From an uncultured Bacteroidota bacterium (GTDB lineage: Bacteria > Bacteroidota > Bacteroidia > Flavobacteriales_D > Sanyastnellaceae), in NCBI GenBank assembly GCA_903932685.1, contig CAIZGX010000084.1:51022-115021 (forward strand): 64,000 bases of DNA, read 5' to 3'. The notes under the pieces were generated by a model. The model saw nothing but the letters and a program-made list of their open reading frames with translations, made no database searches and was not told the DNA's origin. The first letter of the stretch is position 1, and the number at the start of each line of letters is the position of its first letter. The position numbers and the translations under genes were made by a program. This document shows positions 41,414 to 51,362 of this stretch, piece by piece.

Positions 41414-43825
41414 TTATCCGCTGCAAGATTCACAAGAATCCGGATTGTCTATTGAACAAGAAATCGCGTCAACATTTTTCTGTGATAATGTATCTGGGGT
41501 TACATTCATACTTACCGCAACAGGTGCGCTCTCTATAACTACTTCAGCTTTCGGCTGAGATAGTTGTGACTTATCTACAGTAAACTTAATAGCATCTGTA
41601 GCCGCTTTCGTGCGCAAATAGTACATACCCGTTTTCAATCCTTTCTCCCAAGCGTAGAAGTGCATAGAAGTTAGCTTACCGAAGTTCGCATTTTCCATGA
41701 AAATATTCAACGACTGACTTTGACAAATGTAAGCTCCGCGATCTGCCGCCATATCAATTACCACACGCTGCGAAATCTCCCAAGCCGTTTTGTAAAGAGC
41801 CTTCAAGTTATCTGGAATCTCATCGATGTTCTGAACAGATCCACTGGTTGACATTAACTTGTTTTTCAAGTTGTCGTTCCACAGCCCAAGATTTACAAGA
41901 TCTTTCAACAAGTGTTTATTCACTACAATGAATTCGCCCGCTAACGTTCTTCTTGAATAAATGTTTGTCGTATAGGGTTCGAAACACTCGTTGTTTCCTA
42001 AAATCTGAGCAGTAGACGCAGTTGGCATTGGAGCTAACAACAAGCTATTGCGCATTCCATATTTGGTAATCTCTTCTTTCAATACGCTCCACTCCCAACG
42101 GTCTGTTGGAGTAACATTCCACATATCGAATTGAAGAATTCCTTTCGATGCCGGAGAACCTTGGTACGATTCGTAAGCACCATCTCTTCGAGCTAGATCT
42201 TTAGACGCCGTGCAAGATGCGTAATAGATAGTTTCGAAAACTTCGCGATTCAACTTTTTCGCTTCTTCCGACTCAAATGGGAAACGCAATAAAATAAATG
42301 CATCTGCCAAACCTTGAACACCAATTCCAATTGGACGGTGACGCATGTTTGAATTACGCGTTTCAGGAACTGGATAATAATTTCCGTCAATAATTTTGTT
42401 CAAGTTCACCGTTAATTGGTAGGTTACTTCAAACAACTTATCGTGATCGAACGCTCCATCTTTTACGAATTTCGGCAATGCGATAGAACCTAAATTACAA
42501 ACTGCAATTTCATCTGGAGCTGTGTACTCGATAATCTCGGTGCACAAGTTCGAACTCTTAATGGTTCCCAAATTTTGCTGATTGCTCTTACGATTCGCAG
42601 CATCTTTGTACAACATGTAAGGGTTACCCGTTTCAATTTGCGATTCGACAATTTTATACCACAAGTCTTGCGCTTTGATTGTCTCTCTTCCTTTTCCTTC
42701 CGACTCGTATTTAGTATACAGCTTCTCGAATTCCTCACCCCAACAATCTGAAAGCCCTGGACATTCATTTGGACACATCAATGTCCAAGTACCATTGTCT
42801 TTCACGCGTTGCATGAACAAATCGGGAATCCATAGAGCGTAGAACAAATCACGCGCACGAATTTCTTCTTTACCGTGGTTTTTTCTTAGGTCTAAAAAGT
42901 CATAAACATCTGCATGCCATGGCTCAAGATAGATGGCGAAAGAACCTTTGCGCTTTCCGCCTCCTTGGTCAACATAACGCGCTGTATCGTTGAACACGCG
43001 CAACATTGGCACTATGCCATTGCTCGTGCCGTTTGTACCTCTAATGTAAGAACCCTTCGCACGAACATTGTGAATGCTGAGTCCTATACCACCGGCGCTT
43101 TGAGAAATTAAAGCTGTTTGCTTCAACGTATCATAAATACCAGGGATACTGTCATCTTTCATTTGAATAAGGAAGCAAGAACTCATCTGAGGCTTCGGCG
43201 TTCCAGCATTGAAAAGCGTAGGGGTTGCATGTGTGAACCAGCCTTCGCTAATCATGTTGTACGTCTTCACAATTTCATCTATATCTGTTTTGTGAATTCC
43301 TACAGCAACGCGCATAAATAAATGCTGTGGGCGTTCAACCACTGCACCGTGCATCTTCAACAAATACGATTTCTCCAATGTTTTAAAACCGAAATAATCG
43401 AATTGAAAATCACGATCGTAGATAATGGTGCTATCCAATAAAGGTGCATTCTCCGTTATCATATTGTACACATCTTCTGCAATTAAGCCCGCGCCTTTTC
43501 CAGTCTTTGGATCTACATAATTGTACAAATCTGAAATAGTCTGCGAAAACGACTTCTTCGTGTTCTTGTGTAAGTTTCCAATGGCAATACGAGAAGCAAG
43601 AAGAGCATAGTCCGGATGCGTCGTAGTATTCGTAGCGGCTATTTCAGCTGCTAGCGTATCTAACTGACTTGTGGTTACTCCATCGAATACCCCTTCAATT
43701 ACCTTCATAGCAATTTTCAAAGGATCTATGATGGGGTTCAACCCGTAACATAATTTTGAAATTCGGGCTGTGATCTTATCGAACTTAACCGTCTCTTTTC
43801 TGCCGTCTCTTTTTACTACAAACAT
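41414..43825 (-). CDS. nrdA: Ribonucleoside-diphosphate reductase, alpha subunit (class Ia)
   Basis: An 803-residue cytoplasmic enzyme subunit that reduces ribonucleotides. An ATP-cone domain occupies about the first 95 residues ([21 protein letters not shown]). The catalytic barrel carries [20 protein letters not shown], the loop-2 region [12 protein letters not shown], and [20 protein letters not shown], giving the active-site Cys and Glu. The C-terminal tail ends with a Cys pair (SCESCSG) that relays electrons from thioredoxin or glutaredoxin. It is downstream of nrdB by 34 bases, so the pair is a class Ia operon. The ATP cone predicts allosteric activity control by ATP/dATP. A terminator follows. 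Confidence 0.97.
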   Translation of the reverse strand: MFVVKRDGRKETVKFDKITARISKLCYGLNPIIDPLKIAMKVIEGVFDGVTTSQLDTLAAEIAATNTTTHPDYALLASRIAIGNLHKNTKKSFSQTISDLYNYVDPKTGKGAGLIAEDVYNMITENAPLLDSTIIYDRDFQFDYFGFKTLEKSYLLKMHGAVVERPQHLFMRVAVGIHKTDIDEIVKTYNMISEGWFTHATPTLFNAGTPKPQMSSCFLIQMKDDSIPGIYDTLKQTALISQSAGGIGLSIHNVRAKGSYIRGTNGTSNGIVPMLRVFNDTARYVDQGGGKRKGSFAIYLEPWHADVYDFLDLRKNHGKEEIRARDLFYALWIPDLFMQRVKDNGTWTLMCPNECPGLSDCWGEEFEKLYTKYESEGKGRETIKAQDLWYKIVESQIETGNPYMLYKDAANRKSNQQNLGTIKSSNLCTEIIEYTAPDEIAVCNLGSIALPKFVKDGAFDHDKLFEVTYQLTVNLNKIIDGNYYPVPETRNSNMRHRPIGIGVQGLADAFILLRFPFESEEAKKLNREVFETIYYASCTASKDLARRDGAYESYQGSPASKGILQFDMWNVTPTDRWEWSVLKEEITKYGMRNSLLLAPMPTASTAQILGNNECFEPYTTNIYSRRTLAGEFIVVNKHLLKDLVNLGLWNDNLKNKLMSTSGSVQNIDEIPDNLKALYKTAWEISQRVVIDMAADRGAYICQSQSLNIFMENANFGKLTSMHFYAWEKGLKTGMYYLRTKAATDAIKFTVDKSQLSQPKAEVVIESAPVAVSMNVTPDTLSQKNVDAISCSIDNPDSCESCSG

Positions 43826-43859
43826 GTGCTTCTATATATTTCGTTAATGCTTAATATTC

Positions 43860-44840
43860 TTAGAATTCTTCCGAGAATGAAATGGCTCTCGAATCTTCTG
43901 ACGGACCGTCTTTCACGCCAGCTTTCTGGTATTCCGCCACACGCTTTTCAAAGAAGTTCGTCTTTCCTTCAACACTGATTAAATCCATGAAATCAAACGG
44001 ATTTGTGCTGTTGTAAATTCTCTCATTGCCCAACTCGGTCAACAAACGGTCTGCTACGAATTCAATATACTGACTCATCAAATCGCTGTTCATTCCAATT
44101 AAACGCACAGGAAGCGCATCTGTCACAAATTCGCGCTCGATAGCCACTGCTTGTTCAATAATTTCACGAACGCGTTCAATAGGTAGTTTATTTTGAATAT
44201 GCTCGTTGTAAAGCAAACAAGCAAAATCACAATGCATTCCTTCGTCACGACTAATCAACTCATTACTGAAAGTCAATCCTGGCATGAGACCGCGTTTCTT
44301 CAACCAAAAAATACTGCAGAAACTTCCAGAAAAGAAAATCCCTTCCACAGCTGCAAAGGCTACCAAACGTTCCGCGAAAGTTCCTCCCTTGATCCAACGC
44401 AACGCCCACTCAGCCTTCTTCTTCACACAGTCTAATGTGTCAATTGCCTTGAACAAATAGTTTTTATCCGCAGTATCCTTGATGTAGGTGTCAATCAGCA
44501 ATGAATAAGTTTCACTGTGAATATTCTCCATCATGATTTGAAACCCGTAGAAAAATTTCGCTTCGGTATACTGAACTTCGCGAACGAAGTTCTCTGCTAA
44601 ATTCTCATTTACAATTCCATCGCTTGCAGCGAAGAACGCCAATACATGCTTAATGAAATGGCGCTCGTCATTGTTCAACTTAGTATTCCAATCTACCAAG
44701 TCTACACTCAAATCAATCTCTTCAGCCGTCCAGAAACTTGCCTCAGAAGTTTTGTACATCTGCCAAATATCTTGGTGGACAATAGGAAAAAGTACAAATC
44801 TGTCTGGATTCTCCTTCAAAAGCGGTTCTTCGTGCTGCAT
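43860..44840 (-). CDS. nrdB: Ribonucleoside-diphosphate reductase, beta subunit (class Ia)
   Basis: A 326-residue di-iron tyrosyl-radical subunit. Ferritin-like helices hold the ligands: the [20 protein letters not shown] segment, [25 protein letters not shown] (Glu-x2-His and the radical Tyr), and the later [15 protein letters not shown] with Glu-x2-His. The C-terminal tail binds NrdA. It starts 34 bases upstream of nrdA, so it is the first gene of the operon. A possible promoter lies 67-100 bases upstream (AATCTTTG, 44911-44918, with CAA/TTG 20 bases further). Class Ia needs oxygen, in line with an aerobic lifestyle. Confidence 0.97.
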   Translation of the reverse strand: MQHEEPLLKENPDRFVLFPIVHQDIWQMYKTSEASFWTAEEIDLSVDLVDWNTKLNNDERHFIKHVLAFFAASDGIVNENLAENFVREVQYTEAKFFYGFQIMMENIHSETYSLLIDTYIKDTADKNYLFKAIDTLDCVKKKAEWALRWIKGGTFAERLVAFAAVEGIFFSGSFCSIFWLKKRGLMPGLTFSNELISRDEGMHCDFACLLYNEHIQNKLPIERVREIIEQAVAIEREFVTDALPVRLIGMNSDLMSQYIEFVADRLLTELGNERIYNSTNPFDFMDLISVEGKTNFFEKRVAEYQKAGVKDGPSEDSRAISFSEEF

Positions 44841-45174
44841 CTATTTGATAATTGTTTGTTTCCTACATTCCTGCGAACTCTTAAAAATCAAGAACAGAAA
44901 TTCAGGACTTCAAAGATTCGTTATTGATTGTGAAATTGCAACTTAAAACAGTTAACAAGAAGGGCTAGTTTTTAACAATTAAATTTTCATATCCCTAGAA
45001 CCCTTGTCCATGTAGTAATTCGCATATTTTTATTTTTTTTCTTGGAAAAATGACAGAATTTCCGATATATTTTATGGCACTACTTTTAGCTTGAAAAATA
45101 AGAAATACGTCTTCATTTTATCCCTTATCAAATAGAAGAAGGCGTTACATTTGTAACCATTAATTGAAGAACCT
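44841..45174. other. Divergent intergenic region between nrdB and secA
   Basis: No gene is visible in these 334 bases. The nrdB side has AATCTTTG (44911-44918, minus) with a TTG 20 bases further upstream; the secA side has the exact element TACATTTG at 45146-45153. The middle (about 44950-45110) is AT-rich and without an obvious structure or protein. I would expect regulatory sites for both operons (such as an NrdR-type box), but I do not see a clear one. Confidence 0.6.
45146..45153 (+). promoter_or_regulatory. Bacteroidota -7 promoter element for secA
   Basis: TACATTTG matches TAnnTTTG exactly, 21 bases before the secA ATG. The -33 element is not clear. Confidence 0.45.
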
Positions 45175-48100
45175 ATGCTCGGAGCGCTAAATACTATTCT
45201 GAAGAAAATAATCGGAGATAAAAAAGAGAAGGATATTGAAGCTATTCAGCCGCTTCTTAAAGCTACTAAATCTGCTTGCGACGCCCTTTCCAACGCTAGC
45301 GCAGATGATGTCCGCCGAATGTCTCAAGACATGCAAACTCGCATTCAAAAGCACATCCAGCACCTTGAAGATGAAGTTCAAGCATTGAATGATAAAGCCG
45401 ACGAGCTTCCGCTCGACGCTTTGGAAGAAAAGGAGGGTATTTACGCTGAAGTTGATAAAGTTCGAAAAACAATAAATGAAGAAATTGAAAAGGTTCTAGT
45501 CGAAATACTTCCAGAGGCATTTGCAGTCATTAAGCGCACTGCAGAAATTTTCAAAAACAACGAGGAGATCACGGTCTCGGCAAACGGATTTGACAAAGAT
45601 TTCGCTATTCAAACCTCCAAAGATTACGTTCGCATAGAAGGAGATAAAGCCATTTGGAAAAACAACTGGTCAGCTGCTGGAAACAGATTCACATGGGACA
45701 TGGTTCACTACGATGTGCAGTTGATCGGAGGTATTGCTCTTCACCAAGGGAAAGTTGCCGAAATGGCCACCGGTGAAGGTAAAACGCTTGTTGCAACACT
45801 TCCCGTTTTCTTGAATGCCCTTGCGAATAGAGGTGTTCACGTGGTAACCGTGAATGACTATTTGGCTCGTCGTGACTCTGAATGGATGGGGCCACTTTAT
45901 GAATTTCACGGATTAAGTGTTGATTGCATTGACAAGCACCAACCGAATTCCGATGCACGAAGAAACGCCTATCGTTCGCACATCACCTTTGGAACGAACA
46001 ATGAATTTGGTTTCGACTACCTGCGTGACAACATGGCGGTAGAGGCTTCACATTTGGTTCAACGTAAACATCACTTTGCAATTATTGATGAAGTAGATTC
46101 TGTTTTAATCGACGAAGCAAGAACCCCGCTTATCATTTCAGGTCCGACATCAAAAGGAGATCAACAAGAATTCGATGCGTTAAAGCCCAAGATTCAAATC
46201 TTAATGAACGCGCAGAAATCTGCGGTTACTGATTTTTTAACTGACGCTAAGAAAAAACTTCAACCCGAATCTGGAACTCCAAACAAAGAAGAATTAACAG
46301 AAGGTGGATTAGCCCTTCTTCGCGCATACCGCGGATTGCCGCGCAATAAAGCCTTAATTAAATTTTTAAGTGAAGACGGAATTAAGGCCGTTCTCTTAAA
46401 AACAGAAGGACAATATTTACAAGACAACCAGCGCGAAATGCCAAAGGCAGATGCTGAATTGTTCTTCGTCATTGATGAAAAAAACAATCAAATTGAATTG
46501 ACCGACAAGGGAATTCATTTGATGTCGAAAAACATGGAAGACGATCGTTTCTTCGTCCTTCCAGATATCGGAACCGAAATTGCCACAATCGAAAAAACTT
46601 CAAAGAGCGACGCTGAGCGCGTGAGTGCCTTAGAAGAACTTCAGCGTGACTATAGCGTGAAGAGCGAGCGCATCCATACCATTAATCAACTTCTTAGAGC
46701 CTATGCTCTTTTCGAAAGAGACAAGGAATATGTGGTTATGGACAATAAGGTGAAAATCGTTGACGAGCAAACCGGACGTATGATGGAAGGTCGTCGATTC
46801 TCTGACGGACTTCACCAAGCCATTGAAGCGAAAGAAAATGTAAAGGTTGAGGCCGCAACACAAACCTACGCGACCGTTACTTTGCAGAACTACTTCCGCA
46901 TGTACCATAAGCTTGCAGGTATGACAGGAACGGCAGAGACCGAAGCAGGAGAATTGTGGGACATCTACAAGTTAGATGTGATGATTATTCCAACGCATCG
47001 CGAGATTTCAAGAAAGGACCAAGACGACAAAATTTACAAGACGAAGAGAGAAAAATACAATGCTGTAATTGAAGAAATTGCAGAATTGCGCGAAGCCGGA
47101 AGACCCGTATTGGTGGGTACTACAACTGTTGAAGTATCTGAAGTGCTAAGCAGAATGCTTCGTCAACGCGGTATTGACCACCAAGTTTTGAACGCGAAGC
47201 TTCACCAAAAAGAAGCGGAAATCGTATCTCTTGCAGGTAAAGCAGGAACTGTGACCATAGCTACAAACATGGCAGGTCGTGGTACCGACATTAAGCTTGG
47301 CGAGGGTGTTAAAGATTCTGGTGGATTAGCCATCATTGGCACTGAACGTCACGACTCTCGTCGTGTTGACCGCCAGTTGCGCGGACGCTCAGGTCGTCAA
47401 GGAGATCCTGGATCAACCTCTTTCTACGTTGCCCTCGAAGACGATCTCATGCGATTATTTGGAAGCGATCGTATTGCTAAAATGATGGATAGACTTGGCC
47501 TCAAGGAAGGCGAGGTAATTCAACATTCAATGATTACCAGCTCTATCGAAAGAGCTCAGAAAAAAGTCGAAGAAAACAACTTCGGTATTCGTAAACGATT
47601 GTTGGAATTCGATGACGTCATGAATGCGCAGCGTGAGGTTATTTACAAGCGAAGAAGACACGCTTTGTTCGGAGAGCGCTTGAAACTTGACATTGACAAT
47701 ATGCTGTACGACTTGGCTCAAGCAGCTGTATCGTATGCACACAGCACAAAGAATTTCGACGCTTACAAAATTGAATTGTTACGTTATTTCGGTATTGAAG
47801 CACCCGTAACTCATGACCAGTTCATTTCAGAAAATGAAATGAATGTGATTCATGCAACATACGAAGCTGTTTTAATGGCTTATACTTCTCGTATCGATAG
47901 CCTCGCGAAAGAGGCGTTTCCAGTTATTGAAAATGTTTACCGCACGAATTCACAAGGATACCAAAACATTGCCATTCCATTCAACAATGGTCTGAAAGGA
48001 ATTCAAGTTGCTGTGAATTTAGAAAAAGCTCATTCTTCTGGTGGAAAGGAAATGATTAGCGCCCTTGAAAAAGGAATTACGCTTGCCATTATCGATCAAA

Positions 48101-48501
48101 ACTGGAAGGAGCACTTGCGTGCAATGGACGATCTAAGAAGCAATGTTCAGTTTGCCGCTCACGAACAAAAAGATCCTTTGTTGATCTACAAAAAAGAAAG
48201 TTTCGATTTGTTCAGAATCATGATTACGAAGACCAATGCCGAGATTGCTAATTTCCTATTGACTTGTCAACTTCCGTCTGGAACTCAAGCCAATCAAGCC
48301 CCTCAGCGCGAAATTGTGCGCACACAAACCATGAAAGCGGATTCAGGAAACTTGAATCAACATGCAAGTCAAGCACAAGAAGCTGGTGAAAGAATTTCTC
48401 AACAACGCAGTGAACCCGTTATTGCGGACCCGAAAATTAATCGTAACGAACCGTGTCCATGCGGTTCAGGAAAGAAATACAAATCTTGTCACGGAAAGTA
48501 A
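45175..48501 (+). CDS. secA: Preprotein translocase ATPase SecA
   Basis: An 1108-residue motor that drives Sec-dependent export through SecYEG. The Walker A segment is MATGEGKTL, DEAD-type Walker B is IIDEVDSVLIDEARTPL, and the NBD2 region includes TNMAGRGTDIKLGEGV and the DRQLRGRSGRQGDPG arginine-finger region. The C-terminal zinc-binding SEC-C motif is CPCGSGKKYKSCHG. At about 200 residues longer than the Escherichia coli protein (901), it carries the insertions typical of Bacteroidota SecA, mainly in the 380-460 region (SESGTPNKEELTEGG-like stretch). It should export the T9SS and envelope precursors encoded in this window. The stop codon abuts the convergent ABC-F gene with no gap. Confidence 0.97.
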   Translation: MLGALNTILKKIIGDKKEKDIEAIQPLLKATKSACDALSNASADDVRRMSQDMQTRIQKHIQHLEDEVQALNDKADELPLDALEEKEGIYAEVDKVRKTINEEIEKVLVEILPEAFAVIKRTAEIFKNNEEITVSANGFDKDFAIQTSKDYVRIEGDKAIWKNNWSAAGNRFTWDMVHYDVQLIGGIALHQGKVAEMATGEGKTLVATLPVFLNALANRGVHVVTVNDYLARRDSEWMGPLYEFHGLSVDCIDKHQPNSDARRNAYRSHITFGTNNEFGFDYLRDNMAVEASHLVQRKHHFAIIDEVDSVLIDEARTPLIISGPTSKGDQQEFDALKPKIQILMNAQKSAVTDFLTDAKKKLQPESGTPNKEELTEGGLALLRAYRGLPRNKALIKFLSEDGIKAVLLKTEGQYLQDNQREMPKADAELFFVIDEKNNQIELTDKGIHLMSKNMEDDRFFVLPDIGTEIATIEKTSKSDAERVSALEELQRDYSVKSERIHTINQLLRAYALFERDKEYVVMDNKVKIVDEQTGRMMEGRRFSDGLHQAIEAKENVKVEAATQTYATVTLQNYFRMYHKLAGMTGTAETEAGELWDIYKLDVMIIPTHREISRKDQDDKIYKTKREKYNAVIEEIAELREAGRPVLVGTTTVEVSEVLSRMLRQRGIDHQVLNAKLHQKEAEIVSLAGKAGTVTIATNMAGRGTDIKLGEGVKDSGGLAIIGTERHDSRRVDRQLRGRSGRQGDPGSTSFYVALEDDLMRLFGSDRIAKMMDRLGLKEGEVIQHSMITSSIERAQKKVEENNFGIRKRLLEFDDVMNAQREVIYKRRRHALFGERLKLDIDNMLYDLAQAAVSYAHSTKNFDAYKIELLRYFGIEAPVTHDQFISENEMNVIHATYEAVLMAYTSRIDSLAKEAFPVIENVYRTNSQGYQNIAIPFNNGLKGIQVAVNLEKAHSSGGKEMISALEKGITLAIIDQNWKEHLRAMDDLRSNVQFAAHEQKDPLLIYKKESFDLFRIMITKTNAEIANFLLTCQLPSGTQANQAPQREIVRTQTMKADSGNLNQHASQAQEAGERISQQRSEPVIADPKINRNEPCPCGSGKKYKSCHGK

Positions 48502-50409
48502 TTACTCCGCGGCAAGATTTTCCCATTTCTCCATAAGCCCCTCAAGCTCCTTTTTCAGTTGCTCGTATTTGGTATTTTGTGAATTCACGAGATCTAAATT
48601 TGTATAATCCATCGTTGACATTTCATTTTCGAGATCGGCCATTTGTAGTTCCTTCTTTTCAATGTCTCCTTCAACTTTCTTGATCTCCTTTTCCTTTGTC
48701 TTATCAATTTTCACTGCAGGCTTAGTTTCAACGAACGCCTCTTCCTTTTGAATTTTCTCTTGCTGCTTTATCACTTTTTCATTCTCATAAAGAGCAATGC
48801 TCGTGGCTTTTTTGTCTCTTAAGAATTCCTTCACATCACCAGGGAATACAACCATTCTATCCGCTTGTATCTCGAAAACTTTTTGGGTTAATCCGTCCAA
48901 GAAATCTCTGTCGTGAGATACCAGCAAAACAGTTCCGTCGTACTTAGCGATAGCATTTTTAAGCACTTCTTTCGAAGCCAAGTCCAAGTGATTCGTGGGC
49001 TCATCGAGCACCAAGAAGTTATAAGGTTGAAGCAATAACTTACAAAACGCTAGGCGCGCTTTTTCACCTCCAGATAGGACCTTAACTTTTTTATCTATGT
49101 CGTCACCGCTGAACAAAAACGCTCCAAGTAATCCGCGAACACCTTTGCGAATGTCTCCTACGGCTTCATCATCTATCGTTTGAAAAACAGTTTTCTCACC
49201 GTCTAAAATATCGCTTTGGTTCTGTGCATAATAGCCCACTTCTACGCTGTAACCAATCTTCAATTCGCCATCATAGGCTTCTTGATTCATGATCATGCGA
49301 AGCATTGAACTCTTTCCCACACCGTTCTTTCCGATTAGCGCAACCTTTTCTCCACGAACGATTTGGAAATTAACCTTCGAGAAAAGATGTAAATCACCGT
49401 AGGATTTTCCTACATCAAAACCCTCTAAAATTACCTTACCCGCATGTGGTGAAGGTGGAAATGCAATTCGAACTTTTGTTCCATCTATATCATCAACCTC
49501 AATCTTATCAAGCTTATCAAGCTTACGAATTAATGTCTGCGCAAATGCCGCCTTATCTTTTTTCGCACGGAATTTATCAATTAACTTCTTCGTGTCTTCT
49601 ATATACTTCTGTTGGTTCTTCGCTGCATTCTCTTGACGCTCAACCTCTGATTCGCGCTGAACAATGTACTTGGAATACGAGAATTTGTAATCGTATAATT
49701 TCGATTTCGAAATCTCAATGGTACGTTTCGTCACATTGTCCAAGAAGGTTCTGTCGTGCGAAATAAGGACAATTGCGCCAGGGTATTCAACCAGAAATTC
49801 TTCCAACCATTCAATACTCTCAATATCTAAGTGATTGGTAGGCTCATCGAGTAATAACAAATCAGGATTCTCTAAAAGCAGTTTTCCCAATTCAACGCGC
49901 ATCTTCCAACCACCGCTAAACTCGCGCATGGGTCGCTTCAAATCTTTCGAAGAGAAACCTAGTCCTTTTAATACGCGTTCAATTTTCTCGTCTGTACTTC
50001 CGACATCTAGAAGCGACAATCGATGTGATACGGACTCTATTTCGTCAATTAGATTGGCATAATCGTCAGAAGTGTAATCGGCGTGATTTGCAATTAAATC
50101 ACCTAGCTCATCCATACGCGCCTTCATCACTTGTAGCTCACGGAAAGCGCCCTGTGCTTCTTCGTAGACTGAAGCATCTTCTGAGTGCACCATTTCTTGA
50201 GGAAGGTATCCTATTGTTGTTCCTCTGGCTAACGAAATAGTTCCTTCGGTTGGTTTTTGAATACCTGCTAAAATTTTAAGCATGGTCGACTTCCCTGCAC
50301 CATTCTTTCCCACTAAACCTATTCTTTCGCGTGGACCAATGAAATATCCAATCTTCGAAAACAACTCTCTCGAGCCAAAATGCACACTTAAATTCCCTAC
50401 TGTAATCAT
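48502..50409 (-). CDS. ABC-F family ATPase (Uup/EttA-like)
   Basis: A 635-residue cytosolic protein with two ATPase domains and no membrane segments. Walker A motifs are GLVGKNGAGKST and ALIGKNGVGKSS; signatures are FSGGWKMRVEL and LSGGEKARLAF; Walker B motifs are LLLLDEPTNHLD and FLVLDEPTNHLD. The linker (about 240-310) is Lys/Arg-rich, like the P-site tRNA interaction motif. The C-terminus has a coiled coil (from about 560; KEIKKVEGDIEKKELQMADLE), as in Uup. ABC-F proteins act on ribosomes in translation or antibiotic protection; Uup-type members affect ribosome assembly and DNA stability. The exact subfamily is open. The start has an AGGAAGGA-like purine stretch upstream, and it follows the gldN terminator. 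Confidence 0.92.
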   Translation of the reverse strand: MITVGNLSVHFGSRELFSKIGYFIGPRERIGLVGKNGAGKSTMLKILAGIQKPTEGTISLARGTTIGYLPQEMVHSEDASVYEEAQGAFRELQVMKARMDELGDLIANHADYTSDDYANLIDEIESVSHRLSLLDVGSTDEKIERVLKGLGFSSKDLKRPMREFSGGWKMRVELGKLLLENPDLLLLDEPTNHLDIESIEWLEEFLVEYPGAIVLISHDRTFLDNVTKRTIEISKSKLYDYKFSYSKYIVQRESEVERQENAAKNQQKYIEDTKKLIDKFRAKKDKAAFAQTLIRKLDKLDKIEVDDIDGTKVRIAFPPSPHAGKVILEGFDVGKSYGDLHLFSKVNFQIVRGEKVALIGKNGVGKSSMLRMIMNQEAYDGELKIGYSVEVGYYAQNQSDILDGEKTVFQTIDDEAVGDIRKGVRGLLGAFLFSGDDIDKKVKVLSGGEKARLAFCKLLLQPYNFLVLDEPTNHLDLASKEVLKNAIAKYDGTVLLVSHDRDFLDGLTQKVFEIQADRMVVFPGDVKEFLRDKKATSIALYENEKVIKQQEKIQKEEAFVETKPAVKIDKTKEKEIKKVEGDIEKKELQMADLENEMSTMDYTNLDLVNSQNTKYEQLKKELEGLMEKWENLAAE

Positions 50410-50419
50410 TCTTCCTTCC

Positions 50420-50455
50420 TAAAAAAAACAAACCCCTCGGTCAAACCGAGGGGTT
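50420..50455 (-). terminator. Terminator downstream of gldN
   Basis: On the minus strand AACCCCTCGGT-TTG-ACCGAGGGGTT forms a perfect eleven-base stem with a three-base loop, followed by TGTTTTTTTT. It lies about 20 bases after the gldN stop and ends the gldKLMN operon before the ABC-F gene. Confidence 0.9.
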
Positions 50456-50474
50456 CAGATTCAAAACATTAAAA

Positions 50475-51341
50475 TTAATAGTTCCACAAATCGTGTTCGT
50501 ATTCGAAGATTTCCTTCTTCACACGCTCACTTTCCAATAACGCATCAAGTCCTTGAGCGTATTGTTGAATTTCACGATCATAAACATTTTCTTCTTTAAT
50601 AACGTGGGCAGAGAATCTTCTCATTTCGAAAAGATCATCGTAACTTCCACGGAACGCATCGTTCACTGTGTTGAAGCTATCCCAATTCGCGAATACATAA
50701 CGACACTCGCGGTAGTATAACCAAAACAAAGGAACTGCTACTGGGTTGTCTGGATCACGCAACTGCCCTTCTGCGTTTCTAGGAAGAACCATTGGAGCAA
50801 TACCAATAATTCTAACATAACGTTGAGAACGTTGCTTATCGAAAATCCAATCTTCCTTCAGACGGTATCCAACAATATCTTCTGCTTCACGGGTAATCAT
50901 TGTGTCTTTCAACACATACTCATCAGCATTGATGTAGTTCTTTACTGTAATTGGAATATTTAATAAACCTTTTACTTGCTCTGGCTCCAATTTGTAAGTA
51001 AACTCATCGTCTGCTCCATCTGGACCTGTGCTGTAAGCGGTTAGATTTCCGTCATCTACACCCTTGATAATTACTTGCCACAAGCTCTTGCGACCCTTCA
51101 AATCTTTCAAAGGGTACAACAACGGGTAGTTCATCTTCTGACGAAGATCAATTTCTTCCCAAACGCGCTTCTTCCAAAGCACATCAGCTTCGCGCAAATA
51201 AGGCCATTCCTTCACTCTGCGTTGCGGATTGTTTTCTTGCACATATGCTCCATCCAATACATTTCTGCGTGGTTGTGCATAAGCACTGTTGGCAACAATC
51301 ATGAATGCTGCAACAATTAGAACTGGAATTAGCTTTTTCAT
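50475..51341 (-). CDS. gldN: Gliding motility/T9SS protein GldN
   Basis: A 288-residue exported protein. Signal peptide about 1-23 (ANSAYAQ). The mature part has GldN features: NVLDGAYVQENNPQRRVKEWP, VLWKKRVWEEIDLRQKMN, DEYVLKDTMITREAEDIVGYRLKEDW and WFLYYRECRYVFANWDSF-like C-terminal text. GldN (PorN) forms the periplasmic ring complex with GldK beneath the outer membrane and contacts GldM. It is the last gene of the locus, 21 bases after gldM, and is followed by a strong terminator. Length is close to the known GldN proteins, so it should be functional. Confidence 0.93.
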   Translation of the reverse strand: MKKLIPVLIVAAFMIVANSAYAQPRRNVLDGAYVQENNPQRRVKEWPYLREADVLWKKRVWEEIDLRQKMNYPLLYPLKDLKGRKSLWQVIIKGVDDGNLTAYSTGPDGADDEFTYKLEPEQVKGLLNIPITVKNYINADEYVLKDTMITREAEDIVGYRLKEDWIFDKQRSQRYVRIIGIAPMVLPRNAEGQLRDPDNPVAVPLFWLYYRECRYVFANWDSFNTVNDAFRGSYDDLFEMRRFSAHVIKEENVYDREIQQYAQGLDALLESERVKKEIFEYEHDLWNY

Positions 51342-51362
51342 AGCCTTGCGTTTTAAATGTTA

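Noticed and set aside
49446..49766. Open frames on the plus strand opposite the ABC-F gene
   Set aside because: They are shadows of the well-supported ABC-F coding sequence, with no domain of their own.
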